64,000 bases of DNA from NCBI GenBank assembly GCA_032719365.1, contig CM064874.1, positions 28,072,716 to 28,136,715 on the forward strand, read 5' to 3'. Both the position numbers and the translations under genes were made by a program. The notes beneath the pieces were generated by a model. It made no database searches. It had not been told where the DNA came from and saw only the letters and a program-made list of their open reading frames with translations. Numbering within the stretch: position 1 is the first letter of the stretch; every line of letters begins with the position of its first letter. Source of the DNA: Prinsepia uniflora (lineage: Eukaryota; Streptophyta; Magnoliopsida; Rosales; Rosaceae). Below are positions 1 through 13,139 of this stretch, piece by piece.

Positions 1-992
1 ACTTGGCTTCAAAACTAGGGACGCCTACTGAGCCCTACAATCTTTAGGAGACGGGAAACTCTAAGAAATAGCTACACAGGGTACCATACGGAATTAAACC
101 CCAAACCGCATGGAAACCAAGGGCCTGACCATTTGACTAATCCCTCATTGGTTTTCTAGTCTCTAATGGACTGATTCCAATTCACTTTTGAAGCAATGCC
201 AAGGGTAGGAGGAGTAAGTCTAGATTTCTTTTCTCTTCCTTTCTCATACTATCATCCTACATCAATAAAGCATGCACATATATGTATATAGCTGCTCCCC
301 ATACAAAGGCATACTAATGAAAGAATGTAAAGTCTCCCATAGAAAATCATAGAAATGCTTGCTTTACCTTTGATAACCCAAGCCTTCCACAATGAATGTT
401 ATAAATTCCCAAAAATTTGCAGGCTCAAGATTTGTGATGAAGAAAGCCTACAGATTGATCACAAGGGAAATACTCCTTATACTTTTTACACCCAGAAATT
501 CCCCAATTGCAGACTTGGCTTCAAAACTAGGGACGCCTACTGAGCCCTACAATCTTTAGGAGACGGGAAACTCTAAGAAATAGCTACACAGGGTACCATA
601 CGGAATTAAACCCCAAACCGCATGGAAACCAAGGGCCTGACCATTTGACTAATCCCTCATTGGTTTTCTAGTCTCTAATGGACTGATTCCAATTCACTTT
701 TGAAGCAATGCCAAGGGTAGGAGGAGTAAGTCTAGATTTCTTTTCTCTTCCTTTCTCATACTATCATCCTACATCAATAAAGCATGCACATATATGTATA
801 TAGCTGCCCCCCATACAAAGGCATACTAATGAAAGAATGTAAAGTCTCCCATAGAAAATCATAGAAATGCTTGCTTTACCTTTGATAACCCAAGCCTTCC
901 ACAATGAATGTTATAAATTCCCAAAAATTTGCAGGCTCAAGATTTGTGATGAAGAAAGCCTACAGATTGATCACAAGGGAAATACTCCTTAT
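1..992. repeat. 512-bp tandem duplication containing an exon
   Basis: Positions 1-480 are repeated at 513-992 with a period of 512. The only difference I noticed is one T/C change in the run near 295/807. Positions 481-512 would pair with sequence left of the window, so the duplication probably extends past the edge. The right boundary is at 992/993, where copy two diverges from copy one. Each copy carries a complete 80-nt exon of the sterol dehydrogenase gene with its splice sites and flanking intron. Near identity means a recent event or an assembly duplication. Confidence 0.95.
368..447 (-). CDS. 3BETAHSD/D: Second identical copy of the 80-nt exon of the sterol dehydrogenase gene
   Basis: This stretch is identical to the exon at 880-959 and keeps the same upstream CTGTAG acceptor and downstream GTAAAG donor. 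It encodes AFFITNLEPANFW and following residues. The exon is 80 nt, not a multiple of three, so a transcript that joined both copies would shift frame. A functional mRNA would have to use only one, which makes this a mutually exclusive pair, a dead duplicate or an assembly artefact. Confidence 0.85.
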
Positions 993-3207
993 CCATCGAC
1001 CTAGTAAGAATAGAAAATACAGTGTTCTATACACCAAAGTGCCATTAAATTGCGTGAGTACCTTTCCAGCCACAGAGACTGTCTGGAAATCTAGAGCTTC
1101 CTCTGCACAGATATGAGCATGTGTAACATTCTCTGCATATGTGAAATCCGACATGTTTTCACCACTCCCTATAATAAACTGAAATGAGAATCTCCGTTAC
1201 TTCAAAAAAGTGTAAAAGATTGTTTTTCATGTTCTTAGAATGTCGGGACTGTTAAAAATAGCATTTATGCATGTAATGATAAGATATTAAACCACGTGAT
1301 GAACAAGATACCATATGCAGCATACAAAGAAATTGTCCTTATTTTGGGTTTAGATGAAGGGATTCAAGAAAAGAAAAATAGTAACTAAGCAATAATTCAA
1401 TCAAGATTTTGAAATATAAAAATGGAGAGAAAGAGAGAGAGAGATTGAATATTGATTGTACAGTTCATTTGACACATAACTGGTGGTATACAAAAATCAG
1501 CTATGTTCGCTAATTAAATAGATCTCCAAAGTAAACAAGGTGTATGTACAACGGTAGGTAGGATGAAATGAGAAAAAACCTTTGCCCAGGCAGAGCTTGC
1601 CAAATTCACTAAAAATGGCACAAGATTTGTATCTCCAGGTCCAAATACATTGCTAGGACGAAGTGCACATGTTAAAAGACCATCAATGTCATTAGAAAAC
1701 AGGACAAGTGATTCTGCTTGAGCCTTGAGGTCACTCAACATATCATCAAACTGTATCACGCCCCAGAAAACCAAGTAAGAACAAAATTCAGCAAAATAGC
1801 AAAGTAGGCAATGGTCAACTAAGAACATGATGAAATCCCTTGGCAGTAACATACTTTCCAAGGGTATGGCAAAGATTCATCTCCGTTGTTTATATCATGT
1901 GATCCATTAAAAACTACATCTGCAGAGCTGTTGTATATTAGCCGTCTAACTTTGCACTCACGGCAAGCACTAATGACATTTTTTGCGCCTAAACAAGAAT
2001 TTGAGACAAAAATAATCATTAATTCCTCCAAAATATGCATGGCTAGAAAATCTGATTTGTTTTTTGTTAATGGGGATCTTACCTTGAACAATAATCATAT
2101 GGCAGTAGTAAAAATTATCTGTCCGTAAATCAGCCCCATCGAAATAAAACACCACAGACGAGCCTTCAATAGCTGCAAGAGATGTAGGTCATAATATGCA
2201 CAGTTAATTTCTGAACTCAAGTTTTAAAATTACAAGACATGACAACAAATTCTGAGCATGGAAAGTGGTACAACAGACATTAAGGTGGATACGTTGCACA
2301 CCCAACTAAAGACGGGTGGTATCAAATAACTTGCTCAAAATTTCACCCTATAATCAGAGTACACTGTTTACCCTTATTTCTCAAACTGAAGCAAAAATGA
2401 AAAGTTAAAATCACTTCCTTTCCTCTTCCAGGCCATGAGAAGGGGAGGCAAGCATGGTCACTTTAGCAACTACTGATTAACATTAGAGTCGATATATCAG
2501 AATTTGTGGCCGATGAAACATTTTTACATTTAGTTTAGGTTTTTCTCCGTCCCTGCAATATGGTTCTCAAGAATTCGTGAGAGGTTTCCTTTTCCACGGC
2601 TATAGTCCCTTAATCCCGTTAACAAAATGCTGATAGTACTAATTCATGTTCAAGTAATCCTATATTTCCGACTGTGTTCAATTTTATTCTATTGTGCATT
2701 TTATCAGAATCCTTCTAATGAATTATCACTAAAACCGAATTGATAGTTCAAGCGGGCTCATAAACAAATTGATAAATGAAAACCTAATTATTAAAAGCAG
2801 CTAATGATCATCTCAGTCTTATGGCGTCCCGTTTCGTCCAAAAATCTCTGGCTTTACCTCAGACAGTTTCTCGCATTTTCTGAGACAGGAACCGACGTAG
2901 AACACACAAATGAAAAAAAAAAATGAAGAAACTCTGACAATGTTTTACCAGTAATGATTTGAGACTTGTCGCGAACATCGACGCCGTGGAAGGAAGCGCG
3001 GCCAGAGGAGAGAGCTTGGGAAAGAGGAGAGTCGCTCTCGTCGGGATCGAGATTGAGGGACAGGGTCGAATCGACGACTCGGACGATCCATTTTCCCAGT
3101 TTCAAGAGCCTGAGCACCAGCGATCTTCCAAGGAAGCCTCGGCCACCTACTACCACGCACGTTCTCGGCTTAGGATTCAGCTCCGCCAAGCGATCGTCCA
3201 TCGCCAC
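880..3207 (-). CDS. 3BETAHSD/D: 3beta-hydroxysteroid dehydrogenase/C4-decarboxylase, partial (3' end outside window)
   Basis: Plant sterol-4alpha-carboxylate 3-dehydrogenase of the short-chain dehydrogenase family. It oxidises and decarboxylates C4-carboxysterols during C4 demethylation, normally at the ER. I read exons at 2949-3207, 2083-2172, 1855-1988, 1580-1750, 1062-1178 and 880-959, all with GT-AG junctions and consistent phase. The start is the ATG at 3207 (MAMDDRLAEL). The Rossmann nucleotide-binding motif GGRGFLGRS lies at about residues 21-29. Family blocks follow: NVISACREC, IYNSSADVVF, LKAQAESL, LLTCALRPSNVFGPGD, GSGENMSDFTYAEN and FFITNLEP. The last exon seen ends FIVEGLGYQ in phase 2. 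The C-terminal part, which in many plant homologues ends in a reticulon-like membrane region, lies beyond base 1. An identical extra copy of the 880-959 exon sits downstream at 368-447. The family assignment rests on recalled similarity and looks firm. Confidence 0.93.
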
Positions 3208-4095
3208 TTTCTCCAGAAATCCAGATTTTCTAGAGAGGGAGAGAAAGAAAGGAGTGTGTATGTGTATGTGTTTGGCGCGGTTCCGATAAAAAAAAAAGTG
3301 TTTGGCGCGGAAATTAGAGTGACGTGAGATGGTGACTGGTGTGTGGCTTACTGACGAGTGACTTGTTTCTTACGATTTTAAGGTGGGCCCACAAGTCAGC
3401 TTTCGGCTCACCTTTTCCATCGATTGTGATGGTGGTTGGGCGGTTGGCTGTAAACCGGTCGAGTTGGATCGTAGCTCAAATTATAAAGAGACTTTTATTT
3501 TTTGCGGTAAAAACTCAAACATAATTGTTATTAGTTTGTCATTTTTCTGAATCTAAATTGAATCATCTGAAAGTGAAATTATTTCAGTGCAAAAAAAAGT
3601 GAAATTATATGTTTGATAAATTAGATTCTTTATTTAAATTATTTTATTTTTTATGAAAGTAGAAGCTTCATTGAAATTGTTAGGCAAATAGTAGAAAATG
3701 AATGATGGGGTGCTACTGTGCAAGATGCACCTAATTAAAATCTTGTCAGATTCCCAAAGGATTCACAAAAAAAAAAAAAAAAAAAAAACTATTTTATATA
3801 CTACTACATTCTTGGTCCTACTTACATATTTGCGAAGAGACCCATAAATTTGAAGAAAATAAGAGCTTATATCATAGCGTATGACATTTGAAATCTTACC
3901 AACTATTAATCTAATTTTCTTTTTGAGCAACAGAGAATTACCCAAAACTAAGAACTCTGATAATATATGGACAAAATGCATATATAATATATAATATAAA
4001 TATATATTTTTTGGAAGTACTTATTTTAAACAAAAGGGATGTGTTATCTGAATCTTCCTATACACAAGAAAAAAGGAACAAAGGCCTCAAATGTA
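3208..4095. promoter_or_regulatory. Spacer between the two genes; sterol gene leader and promoter region
   Basis: This lies between the sterol gene start and the glyoxalase II stop codon, so the genes are head-to-tail on the minus strand. Next to the start is a stretch that reads pyrimidine-rich on the coding strand (about 3226-3265), typical of a plant 5' UTR. Further out the DNA is AT-rich, with an A run at about 3769-3788. No single TATA box can be chosen with confidence. Confidence 0.5.
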
Positions 4096-7000
4096 TCAAA
4101 AAGTATCCTTTGCTTTGCGTATGACACCCAGGGCTTCTGCATCATTTGCCGTGGCTGGAATGTTCAATGACTGCCGAATTTCAGTACTGAAAGTACGAAG
4201 AAAAGGATTGCATGCCTTTTCCAATTTTAGTGATGTTGGAACCTAACGCAAAAGAAAAAAAGAGGTGAGTAAACTTGTGCATTAATACAAAAGTGCATGA
4301 AAATTTGGTGAGCATGAAAACCCTCATGTCTAGTGAGCGGGATTGGATTAGATAATTCATCAAATTCAATGTAGAAATGAAAGTGCTTTCATCATAAGGG
4401 GATTAAGGGATTGAGATAACCCATCTAATCTAACCCCTTAAAATAATAGGATTAGAAAAAATGAAACTTTTCTATATCTAATCTTATCTAATCCCCCTAT
4501 AACGAAAACACATTGACTTTTCCATTCAAAATAAATTTAATTTGAAGAGTTATCCAATCCAATCCCCTCATCAAATATGGCCATAAGTACCTATCACGCT
4601 CACTATGGATTGTAGATATGTCCACTTGTTAAAATGAGAAGTATCGCAGGCATATGTTCACTCCATTATGAATTGACATTGCTAAATCGTTGACCTTCCA
4701 ATATTTTTCTCAACAGACTCTACAAGTTCAAAGATTGGAAGTCCCATGAGCTTACCGTAGGCAATCCCTTGTTCCGAAGATGGATGACATGGGTGGCATA
4801 GGACTGAAGTGCCTCATTCTCAGGTTCTATAGACAAGGCAAACTTCGCATTACTCTGCCCAAAATAATTCTCTTAGTAATGGCCTTCTTTTGAGGTATGA
4901 AAATTTTTGTAGGCTACAACAAAACGAATTTGAAAGGATAATGTGACTAACCAATGTATACTCATGACCGCAGTATATCTCTGTATTATCAGGCAAAGAC
5001 ATGATCTTCGATAAGGAAGATTGCATCTGGAGGATAAAAATCAACTGCTTCAGTATTTATAGGAATACCAGAAAAGATATAATGAGAAATTCAATCAATT
5101 TCTCACTTGAAAAAGAAAAAGAAAAGTATAAATTTCATAGATTAACAGATCTTTTAATTTAGAGTCAAGCAAGTCTGGCAGGATATGCATTGCTTGACAT
5201 CAGGGCTTAGAAATCTTAGGGACACCTTCACCTGCGTAAAAGTCATTGCTAAGGCCTGCCTCCCATTAACTCTTGTGGACCTCATGTTGCAATTTTTCAT
5301 TTACAATAAATCAATATTCTTATAAAAAGCTTCTGGCTAATGTTTTACAAGTCCATACATGTAGCATACTTATAAACATCATCCTTCCCTCGTAAATTTG
5401 GTTTTAGTCAAATGTATCAACTCTAACCACAATTCACTTAGTGGGGTATCCTCTCCTTCCAAACAAACAATAACATAAAACATATTTCTGATATAAAAGC
5501 ATTGACAGTATAGAGACTACATGAACATCTTAAAGAGTAACAAAAGGAATACATGATGCATAAAGTATACAAGATTCAGACACCTAAACAAGGACAACAT
5601 AAAAAAGAGGCTAAAATCACCTGCTGAGGTGTTCCTTCAAACAACTTGCCACATGATAAGCTGAATAATGTGTCTCCTGTAAAAATTGCTGCTGATCCTG
5701 GGAAGTGGAAGCTAATGTGACCTGCTTGCAAACAAAATGGGCAGATAAATCTTCAAAATCTATAAACAAGGGATAGTGGATCATCTGTAAATGTAATGAC
5801 AGTTGGAGGAAGCTACTTTGATAGGCGCTTATTTGGAGTGGGTGGGTGGGTTCCTGGTGCCAAGTGCTTACCATGATGAAGTGGACTCTAAATTTGATAT
5901 TATGCTTTAAAATAATTTTCACAACTAATGAAATGCACTGTTTTTAACAAAAAAGCTCCAACAGGTGCTGCCCATATGCAAAATGTAACAAAAAAAGGAT
6001 AACAAATTAGATTTCATTTTAGGATGTCGAATTTATCTATGCAGTCAATGTGCTTGAGAAGGAAAAATTGGTTGGTAACACTGCAGTATTAATGAGACAA
6101 ACTTAACAATTTACTTGGGGAAACAGAACATATAAGGAAGTGTGTAAAGTGTATGAATTAGTCATTCAGAACATTAGTTAAACACCATCAATTATGGAAC
6201 AATTAAGTAATCTGGTTAGGAAAGGGTGCCAAAGTGGAAAAAATTCTTTTTCCTATTCTGCCAATACTATTCACCCATGAGAGTCCAAATGCAGCACAAA
6301 CATTACAATAAGGCTATGTTTGGATTAGGAACTTCAAAGTACCAAGGGATTTAGGCTAAATTAACTAAAAATGAGGAACTTAAACTCTAGAAGGAAGAAT
6401 TTCAAATGATTAGGTGCAACGCATTTAGAGGGATTTGTAAATATCTAGTTGATAGACGTCACTTTGGTAATCCCTTGTTCATTGATTTTGTAATGCATGT
6501 GCTCTCTTGCTAGTTGCTTAAATAGCTACTTACAAATCCCTCTGTTAAATGTTTCTAATGCATTTCTTAGTAATATAGCATAAATTTGATGGTACTTTCT
6601 TCCAAACATACACTAACATAATTTTGGGAGAAGGGTGTTTCACAGGAATAATAAAGGATTTTTAGAATGTAGTCCAGTAATGTATTATGACCTCTAGTAT
6701 GACCAGGAGTCTCCATAACATGCACCTCGTGACCTGCAAACATCCACTTGTCTCCATCATTTAAGACAATATCGATACCCGGAATTCTCGCCCTGTCTAT
6801 TCCTGAACCAATCACCTATAAAGCAACAACAGGATGAATAAATGTGCAGAGAAGTTGCGAGAATAAGCACATTCGCAGAAGAAAGAAAAAGTATTCCAAC
6901 TATCAATCAAGAAGAGGGAAAAGAAAAAAAATTCAAAACTGCACAGAGAAGAATTACATTTATTATACAGCAATATATATTAATTATGAGCTTTTCCTTT

Positions 7001-9930
7001 GAAGAGGACATGACAAACATGTTAATGCACTATCCCATGCATTCGCCCACCTATGTCACTACCCAACAATATGATCTGTACATCTTTGGAATAGTGGCTT
7101 CATATGTAATGCCTAAAAAGAAACAGAAGATGTAATGTCCTATTCACATTGTGCTTTCTTGATTTCAAGTTCCTTTGAAATTTGAGTCAAAAGCGGTACT
7201 AAGTTCAAGAATGTGGCATATATCAAGCCAGATCATACTTTCAAATTGCAACTCTGAAGTTCTGAGTAAAGAATGCTTACCAGACTTTGAATACACGCTA
7301 CCTTTCAGATTTTAACGTCCTTCGGAAAGTCTACTCTTTAGGAAATGTGAAAGGGAAAATTAATTATATCCGGACTGAAGGAGATGTTAAGTATACCATA
7401 CCTTTGCACCGTACCTTGCTTTTAACTCGGCATTACCACCAGTGTGATCATGATGATGATGAGTGTTCAGTATGTATGTCAGATTTCGGTTTTTCTTACT
7501 CAAAGCATCTATAACAGGTACAGCTTCAGAAGGATCAACAACACCAACTGTGCCAGTATCCTCATCATGTAAAAGATATGCATAGTTATCTCTAAGACAT
7601 GGTACCTAAAATGAAAGATATATACAACTTCAATAGGAAAAGAAAAAAGTATATATGCATGCGTACAATATATAACTAAAATAGAGCCACTGAACATATA
7701 TAAATAGTATTAGGTAGTTTGAATAACATGCATGACTAAAGAGAAATTCTGTGTGCTAGAGCATATTCCTGTATACAAGAAAAATAACGATAGAACCACA
7801 CCCATACAAGAGAGAGGAGACAAAAAAAGAGGAAAAAGAAAAAAGAAGCCCAGTTTCAATGCAGGTGAAACTACCAACAGAAGTAGCAAGTGATAAACAG
7901 TCCAACACTTCAACAACCAAGATAATAATGAGCCTCCAATTGGCCAATTTTTACATTTATCTCATTCGTTCACTTTGTCAAAAAACAAGATTCTGAAGTT
8001 GAAATCAATCCTGATGAAATTAATTGGAGGGCCAAATATCTTAAAAGGAACATTTTTGCTTATTGTTCAAAAGTCATGGTTTCATTTTCCAGCAAAATCC
8101 AAGATTACATAATCAACTTATCCAGCCAGGGCGTCCATAAAAGCTATAAAACCTAGCTGCAGGGGGGCATCTTAGTCAATTTGTCTTACACTGCTTGATA
8201 CCTCAAAGTAGCAATAAGCATTTCCGCTACCAAATAAAACTAAATGTGGTATGAGAAAACACTTCAACCCACCTCACTAACTCCTGTAGTGAATCTACTG
8301 ATCTATGAATCATGATTGCAGCAAACTAATCTAGAATATATTATTTCTGATTAAAATACATGTATGCGCCCCTCATATTAAAAAATAATAAATAAAATAG
8401 CAACACACATACCACCACAAGTCCCAACGTCATATATTGGGTTAATCCAGCATTCTAAATAAGTGTTTAGAGTAACCCTAAACATTCCAATTTCCATATT
8501 CTAATGCCACCGCTATTCATAATAGATGGAAAGATATCATCTCAGAAAGATCACCGAGATGTTCATGGTTTTAGTTTCCACGTCAACTATTGAGACAATT
8601 TCAAAAGTTTATTTGTGATGACTATTATTGTAATTTTCTTTTAGAGCACTATATGAGTAAGCCTTCGGGAAACGCCACACCCTTAAGAAACAAATTTGGC
8701 GATAGGAAACCTAGCCAAAGGAGTTAGGTAAAAAGTAAATGCTTTGAAAAAAAAAAATCTTAAATTACCCATTAAGATGCTTGGCATTGTGAAATTAAGA
8801 AGATTTACACAATAGACTTCAGTATCATGATCATATAGGTGCCATTGCTAGCTATATTTCCATCAAATTTCATGCTTCCATCCTGTGCGTTATAAATCTG
8901 AGACACCTAAGTCATTTGCAGTTTAAATGCAAAAAAAAAATGAGAGGTCTACTCACCAATTCAATATGTAATGAGGGCGACAGATTAACAACACTGCAGA
9001 ATTTGGCAACCCTAAGCGATCGACTTGCTCCTCCTCCCAGAGTTTTCAATGGTGTATACAATAACTGCATGAATCCATACAAAAGGCCCTTTCGAAGGCA
9101 AAGTTGTCTCATGCCTGGCCATTCACAGAGCCCACTCCTCCCCTAACATATGAAAAAAAAAAATGTCAAATTAAAATAGCAGAGTTAATCATATGTACAG
9201 AATAGCAAAAAGCCACTTCCTGCACTTCTCAAAACCAACATAAAATTTAGTTTTAAGAATTCTCACCATGTGTACATTCTGATGCCAAAAGTACAAACTA
9301 AATTGAAATGGAGCGTAAGACTACCAAATTTGGCATTCACATCACAAGCAAAACCGCCAAATTTCTCTTCCTTGCTCTAAAACGGAGCTTTCTTAACCAG
9401 TTCACTAAAAGCAGCGGGATCTGACTTTTAAAAACCAATTGCGATACTCTTCCCTTAACTCTTGAAGAGAAAAACCAACCCAAAATAGATTTTGTAAAAC
9501 AATACAAAACTAAACGCATTTGCCTCTAAATCATATCGGTGATTTGTCGCCACTGCGGACACTTACAGTACCCAAATAAAACGATAAAAAAAATATCGCA
9601 CTTCAAACAGAAAACGAGCACTGGAAAACAGAAGAGTCAGTATACAGCTCAACAAAAGGAGGAAAAAAATGCAAATTGCCCTAAAAATAGAGATAAATAA
9701 ATTATCTACAGAGCAGAAATTACCATTTTCATTTCCAAAAAATGAGTACTAATATTAAATGAAAACGGCATAGGAGAGACCACAATTTAGCAGATAAATG
9801 AAGGAAAATAGCAAGTTAATTGACAAAGGAACATGGAAGTAGAAAAAAAAACAGAGAGAAGGAGAGAGGGAGAAACCTTGGAGCAAGGGAAGGAGGCCAC
9901 GGCACAGGAAGCCTTGGAGATCATCTGCAT
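4096..9930 (-). CDS. GLX2: Glyoxalase II, mitochondrial-type hydroxyacylglutathione hydrolase
   Basis: Hydrolyses S-D-lactoylglutathione to D-lactate and glutathione, the second step of methylglyoxal detoxification. Eight coding exons read cleanly: 9877-9930, 8957-9142, 7402-7605, 6692-6815, 5621-5721, 4952-5026, 4756-4854 and 4096-4242. All have GT-AG introns, total 990 nt and give 329 residues. The start MQMISKASCAVASF and the following basic region with MRQLCLRKGLLYG look like an organelle transit sequence. The metallo-beta-lactamase core is intact: THHHHDH at about 128-134, TPGHTRGH at about 184-191, TGD at about 204-206 and CGHEYT at about 242-247. These supply the expected metal-ligand positions. 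The C-terminal glutathione-binding part (LEKACNPFLR) ends IRKAKDTF before TGA. Length and blocks match plant GLX2-4/GLX2-5 proteins. The largest intron (7606-8956) shows no inserted gene. Confidence 0.96.
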
Positions 9931-10220
9931 CTCTCAGACTATCACTAACCCTTTTTCTCTCTCGTCTTCAACAAACAGAGGCTCACTCTCCTCTTTCTCT
10001 TTTGCAGAGGGAGAGAGAGAAATGCTTATGCTTCGGGTTTGTGGGTATGGGTTGGCACTTTGGCAGTTGAGCACTCAATTTTTTTTTAATTTCTTTAATT
10101 TTAATTTTTTGGGTATTAATATTATTAGACTAAAAGTCATTTTTGGCCACGGTAGTGTACTCAATTTCCCACATTAATTTTTGTAGTTTTAATTTAATCC
10201 ATTTCAACCTTATAATTTCC
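9931..10220 (-). promoter_or_regulatory. Upstream region of glyoxalase II
   Basis: Upstream of the ATG the plus strand has alternating pyrimidine and purine tracts (about 9950-10022), including GAGAGAGAG at about 10011, which is a common pattern for plant 5' UTRs. Beyond about 10080 the DNA is T/A-rich. At about 10221 the sequence changes to AGAGTACTTCCAATGATAAA, which resembles ends of PIF/Harbinger elements, so the gene's own upstream region may stop there. Confidence 0.4.
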
Positions 10221-11310
10221 TAGAGTACTTCCAATGATAAAAGGGTTAAAGGTTTCTAATGAGACGGGACAAGAAGCAAAAATTTAAATTTTTATTTGAA
10301 TTATTTTCTTAAAGATAATTAAAATATATATTCTAAATTAAAACATATATAATAAATTAAAAATATTACAATAAATATAACATTACATGTTTCTTTCCCT
10401 TGCCCAAATGTGTTCAACTAAATCATCTTAGAGGGCATTATGAACAATATCATAGTGAATTTGTGCATATCGAGCCATAAAACCCTCAAAATTATGGCCA
10501 TCTCTTTCCAAGAGGCTAGAAAGCCTCCGGTGGTTGCTCATATATTCTTACTCTCATTGATGTCAATGGTTCAGGCTCGTCATCTTTTGAACCATATTCG
10601 TCCCGTTCATCCTCCACAATCATATTATGCATAATCACGCAAGCCATCATGATGCTCCGTAGAGTAAATTTATTTCATATACGAGCAACCCCCCGAATGA
10701 TGCCAAAGCGAGTTTGTAGTATACCAAAACATCTTTCAATGTCTTTACGATATGACTCCTGGTACCTAGAAATAATTTCTTTTTCTCATTAAGAGGCTTT
10801 CGAAATGATTTAACAAACGTACCCCCATTTCGGATAGATATTGTCTTCCAAATAGTAGCTCATATTATAGTTACAGCTGTTGACATTGTGCACCACCTGC
10901 GGTGCCCGTCATGCTGTGAGTTCATTAAACACTAGTGAAACCCATACAACATTAATATCGTTATGCGAACCTGGAGTTCCAAAGTAGGCATGCCAAATCC
11001 ATGTGTCATATGAAGCAACTGCCTCTAAAATTATCGTAAGAGTTTTTTTGTGGCCACAATAAGCTCCTGCCCAACCTATTGGATAATTTTCCCAAGTCCA
11101 ATGCATACAATCAATACTACCAAGCATACCTGAGAAAGCCCGCTGCTCAGCTTTCGCTGCAGGTCTTTGCAAGTCTGTGTGTGTCGAAGATCAGAGGTAC
11201 TCGTTGGTGTAAAGATCTTCAATTGCTTTGCAAAAACGTATCATGGATTCAATGGATGTTTGAACCCCCAACTTGCAGATCTCATCACATTGATCTGCTG
11301 AGGAGCCATA
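10221..11310 (-). pseudogene. PIF/Harbinger transposase remnant, C-terminal part
   Basis: On the minus strand the segment from 11310 down to about 10540 translates in pieces to a plant Harbinger (DDE_Tnp_4, ALP1-like) transposase. Visible blocks include SIESMIRFCKAIEDLY, GSIDCMHWTWENYPIGW, LTIILEAVASYDTWIWHA and GTPGSHNDINVV. Below 10909 the order continues in changed frames: APQVVHNVNS, YYLEDNIYPKWG, then SYRKDIERCFG, RFGIIRG and MMACVIMHNMIVEDE. The conserved acidic positions in SIDCMHW and SHNDINV are still visible. A TGA after the NEYL block and several frameshifts break the reading, so it is dead. The transposon end near 10221 is inferred from its end-like sequence. N-terminal pieces are at 17079-17134 and 19666-19719. 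Confidence 0.88.
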
Positions 11311-13139
11311 TGTAACGACCCGTCCTGGAAACCAGGATTAGATTAGTGGATAATGCTGGATTAGTGAAGTTAATCGGTAATTAGTTGGGTGATTTCGGAC
11401 GAACAGTGCGAAATGACCATTTTGCCCTTGAAATGGGCAAAATATTGACTTTTCGTTCGGACGGTCAAATGGACTTTGACTGATGACTGTAACGTAGTTC
11501 GGGACATCACAAGTTCATTAACAGGTGGCACATCTGATTCCGACACTCGAGAAGAAAGTTATGATGTTCGGAAGTTCAAGGATAATTTGGTTATTTACGT
11601 AAAAAAAGGGCAATTTGGTGACTTTTCATACGACATGGACTTTTCACGTAATTCGAGGACCATTATGTAGGTCTCGATTCCCTGAGTACAATGACAGGCG
11701 GTACGTTGTCATCGGACTTCGGATGGTTCAAATATGAGTTTAAATATAGGAGGGGTAAAATGGTAAATTATGCACCAAGGGCAAAATAGTCTTTTGGCTG
11801 ATTTTGAAAATGGTTCAATAAGACGGGGAAACATGTCCCTGTGTGGTTGGATATTTTCACCTGGGAACAAGGAGAAGTGGCCACCTGTCCCTTCTCTGGT
11901 TGGTTCCAGCCCCTTCTCACACTTGATCGATTAAAACAGGGGAGGCCGTGCTGGTTTATATGATTAAACAGTGAGAAGAGCTGAAGGTGGTGTGTGTGAC
12001 TGAGTGTAAAATCTAGAGGTAAATAGTGGTGTACGTGTGAGGGAGACAGGGAGGAGTAGACAGAGGAAAGGAGAAGCAGAGGGAGAGAAGAAAAGCTTGA
12101 AACTGTGAACTCCCTTAGCTATGGATTTCAAACGTGCAAACGTTGTGAACTCGTCTGTTAGTGGTGGTCAGGAGTAAAAGCAAGTTAGAAGATGTGAGGA
12201 TCGTGGTGGAAGCCATGATAAAGTCTCTGGGTGAAGGAGGTAAGCCAATTTTTCAGAATCTCATATACTCTGTCTCTGTTCAGGAATTATCACTTGGGAT
12301 TTAAGGGTTAAGACACGAGTTGGTTAGCTAATATAGCACCTGGAGGCTGAGAGGAGTTCAGAGAACTTGCAACCGTGGCTGGAAGACCTCGCAGTGGCCC
12401 GGAACAGAGAGCTGAATTTTTCTGCAAATTGTCCTTCGAATTGGGAGGTAAGTTCCAAGGTTTAGATTCATGTGTTTAGGTGATAAATCAGTTGTATATA
12501 AAGAGAAAAACACGTAAGAATTAACAGGAGGGAAATCGGTTTGGAAAACGTTGAAAATAGCCGTGAACTGCCTGCGCCGGTTCAAACCGGTCTGAACCAG
12601 GTCGGCGAGGGGAAGGAGATGATGAACAATGCTAGTGCGTAAGGCCCACGGGCATCCCCTTTGGGCGGCGCATGTGGGCGCGTGACACGGTTTTTGAGGA
12701 TGGTTCCAACATTTCAGGATGTCCGAAGGTTTTAAGGCTTGGTTAAAAATAGTTAAAAATTCGAAAAAATTACGAGGCTTTAGTATAAGCTTTATGAAGT
12801 AGTTAGTGACCTTATTATGGGATTTGGACAGGTTCGGAAAAGCCGGTGATAGCGGATTAGCCGGGAACGACATAAGTGCGCGCGTATCGAGGCGACGGCG
12901 CTAATGGTATGTGAGTGGACTTTGCTTTCGAACTTATGATGCATGCATATATATTTTTATATGTTTTATATATGTGATTTCTATGATTATGATTATGAAC
13001 TTGATGATTTACGGTTTTGCATGTATTTTGTGATATTTACGAAAGTACACGTTTTACGAGATACGGTTTGCTGCTATGGTTTTGATGATTTGAATCTAGG
13101 ATTTGAAATATGATTTGATTTCTATGATTTCTACTGGAT

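Noticed and set aside
3763..3981. 72-codon minus-strand frame
   Set aside because: Lies in the intergenic AT-rich region and includes a poly-phenylalanine run from the A tract.
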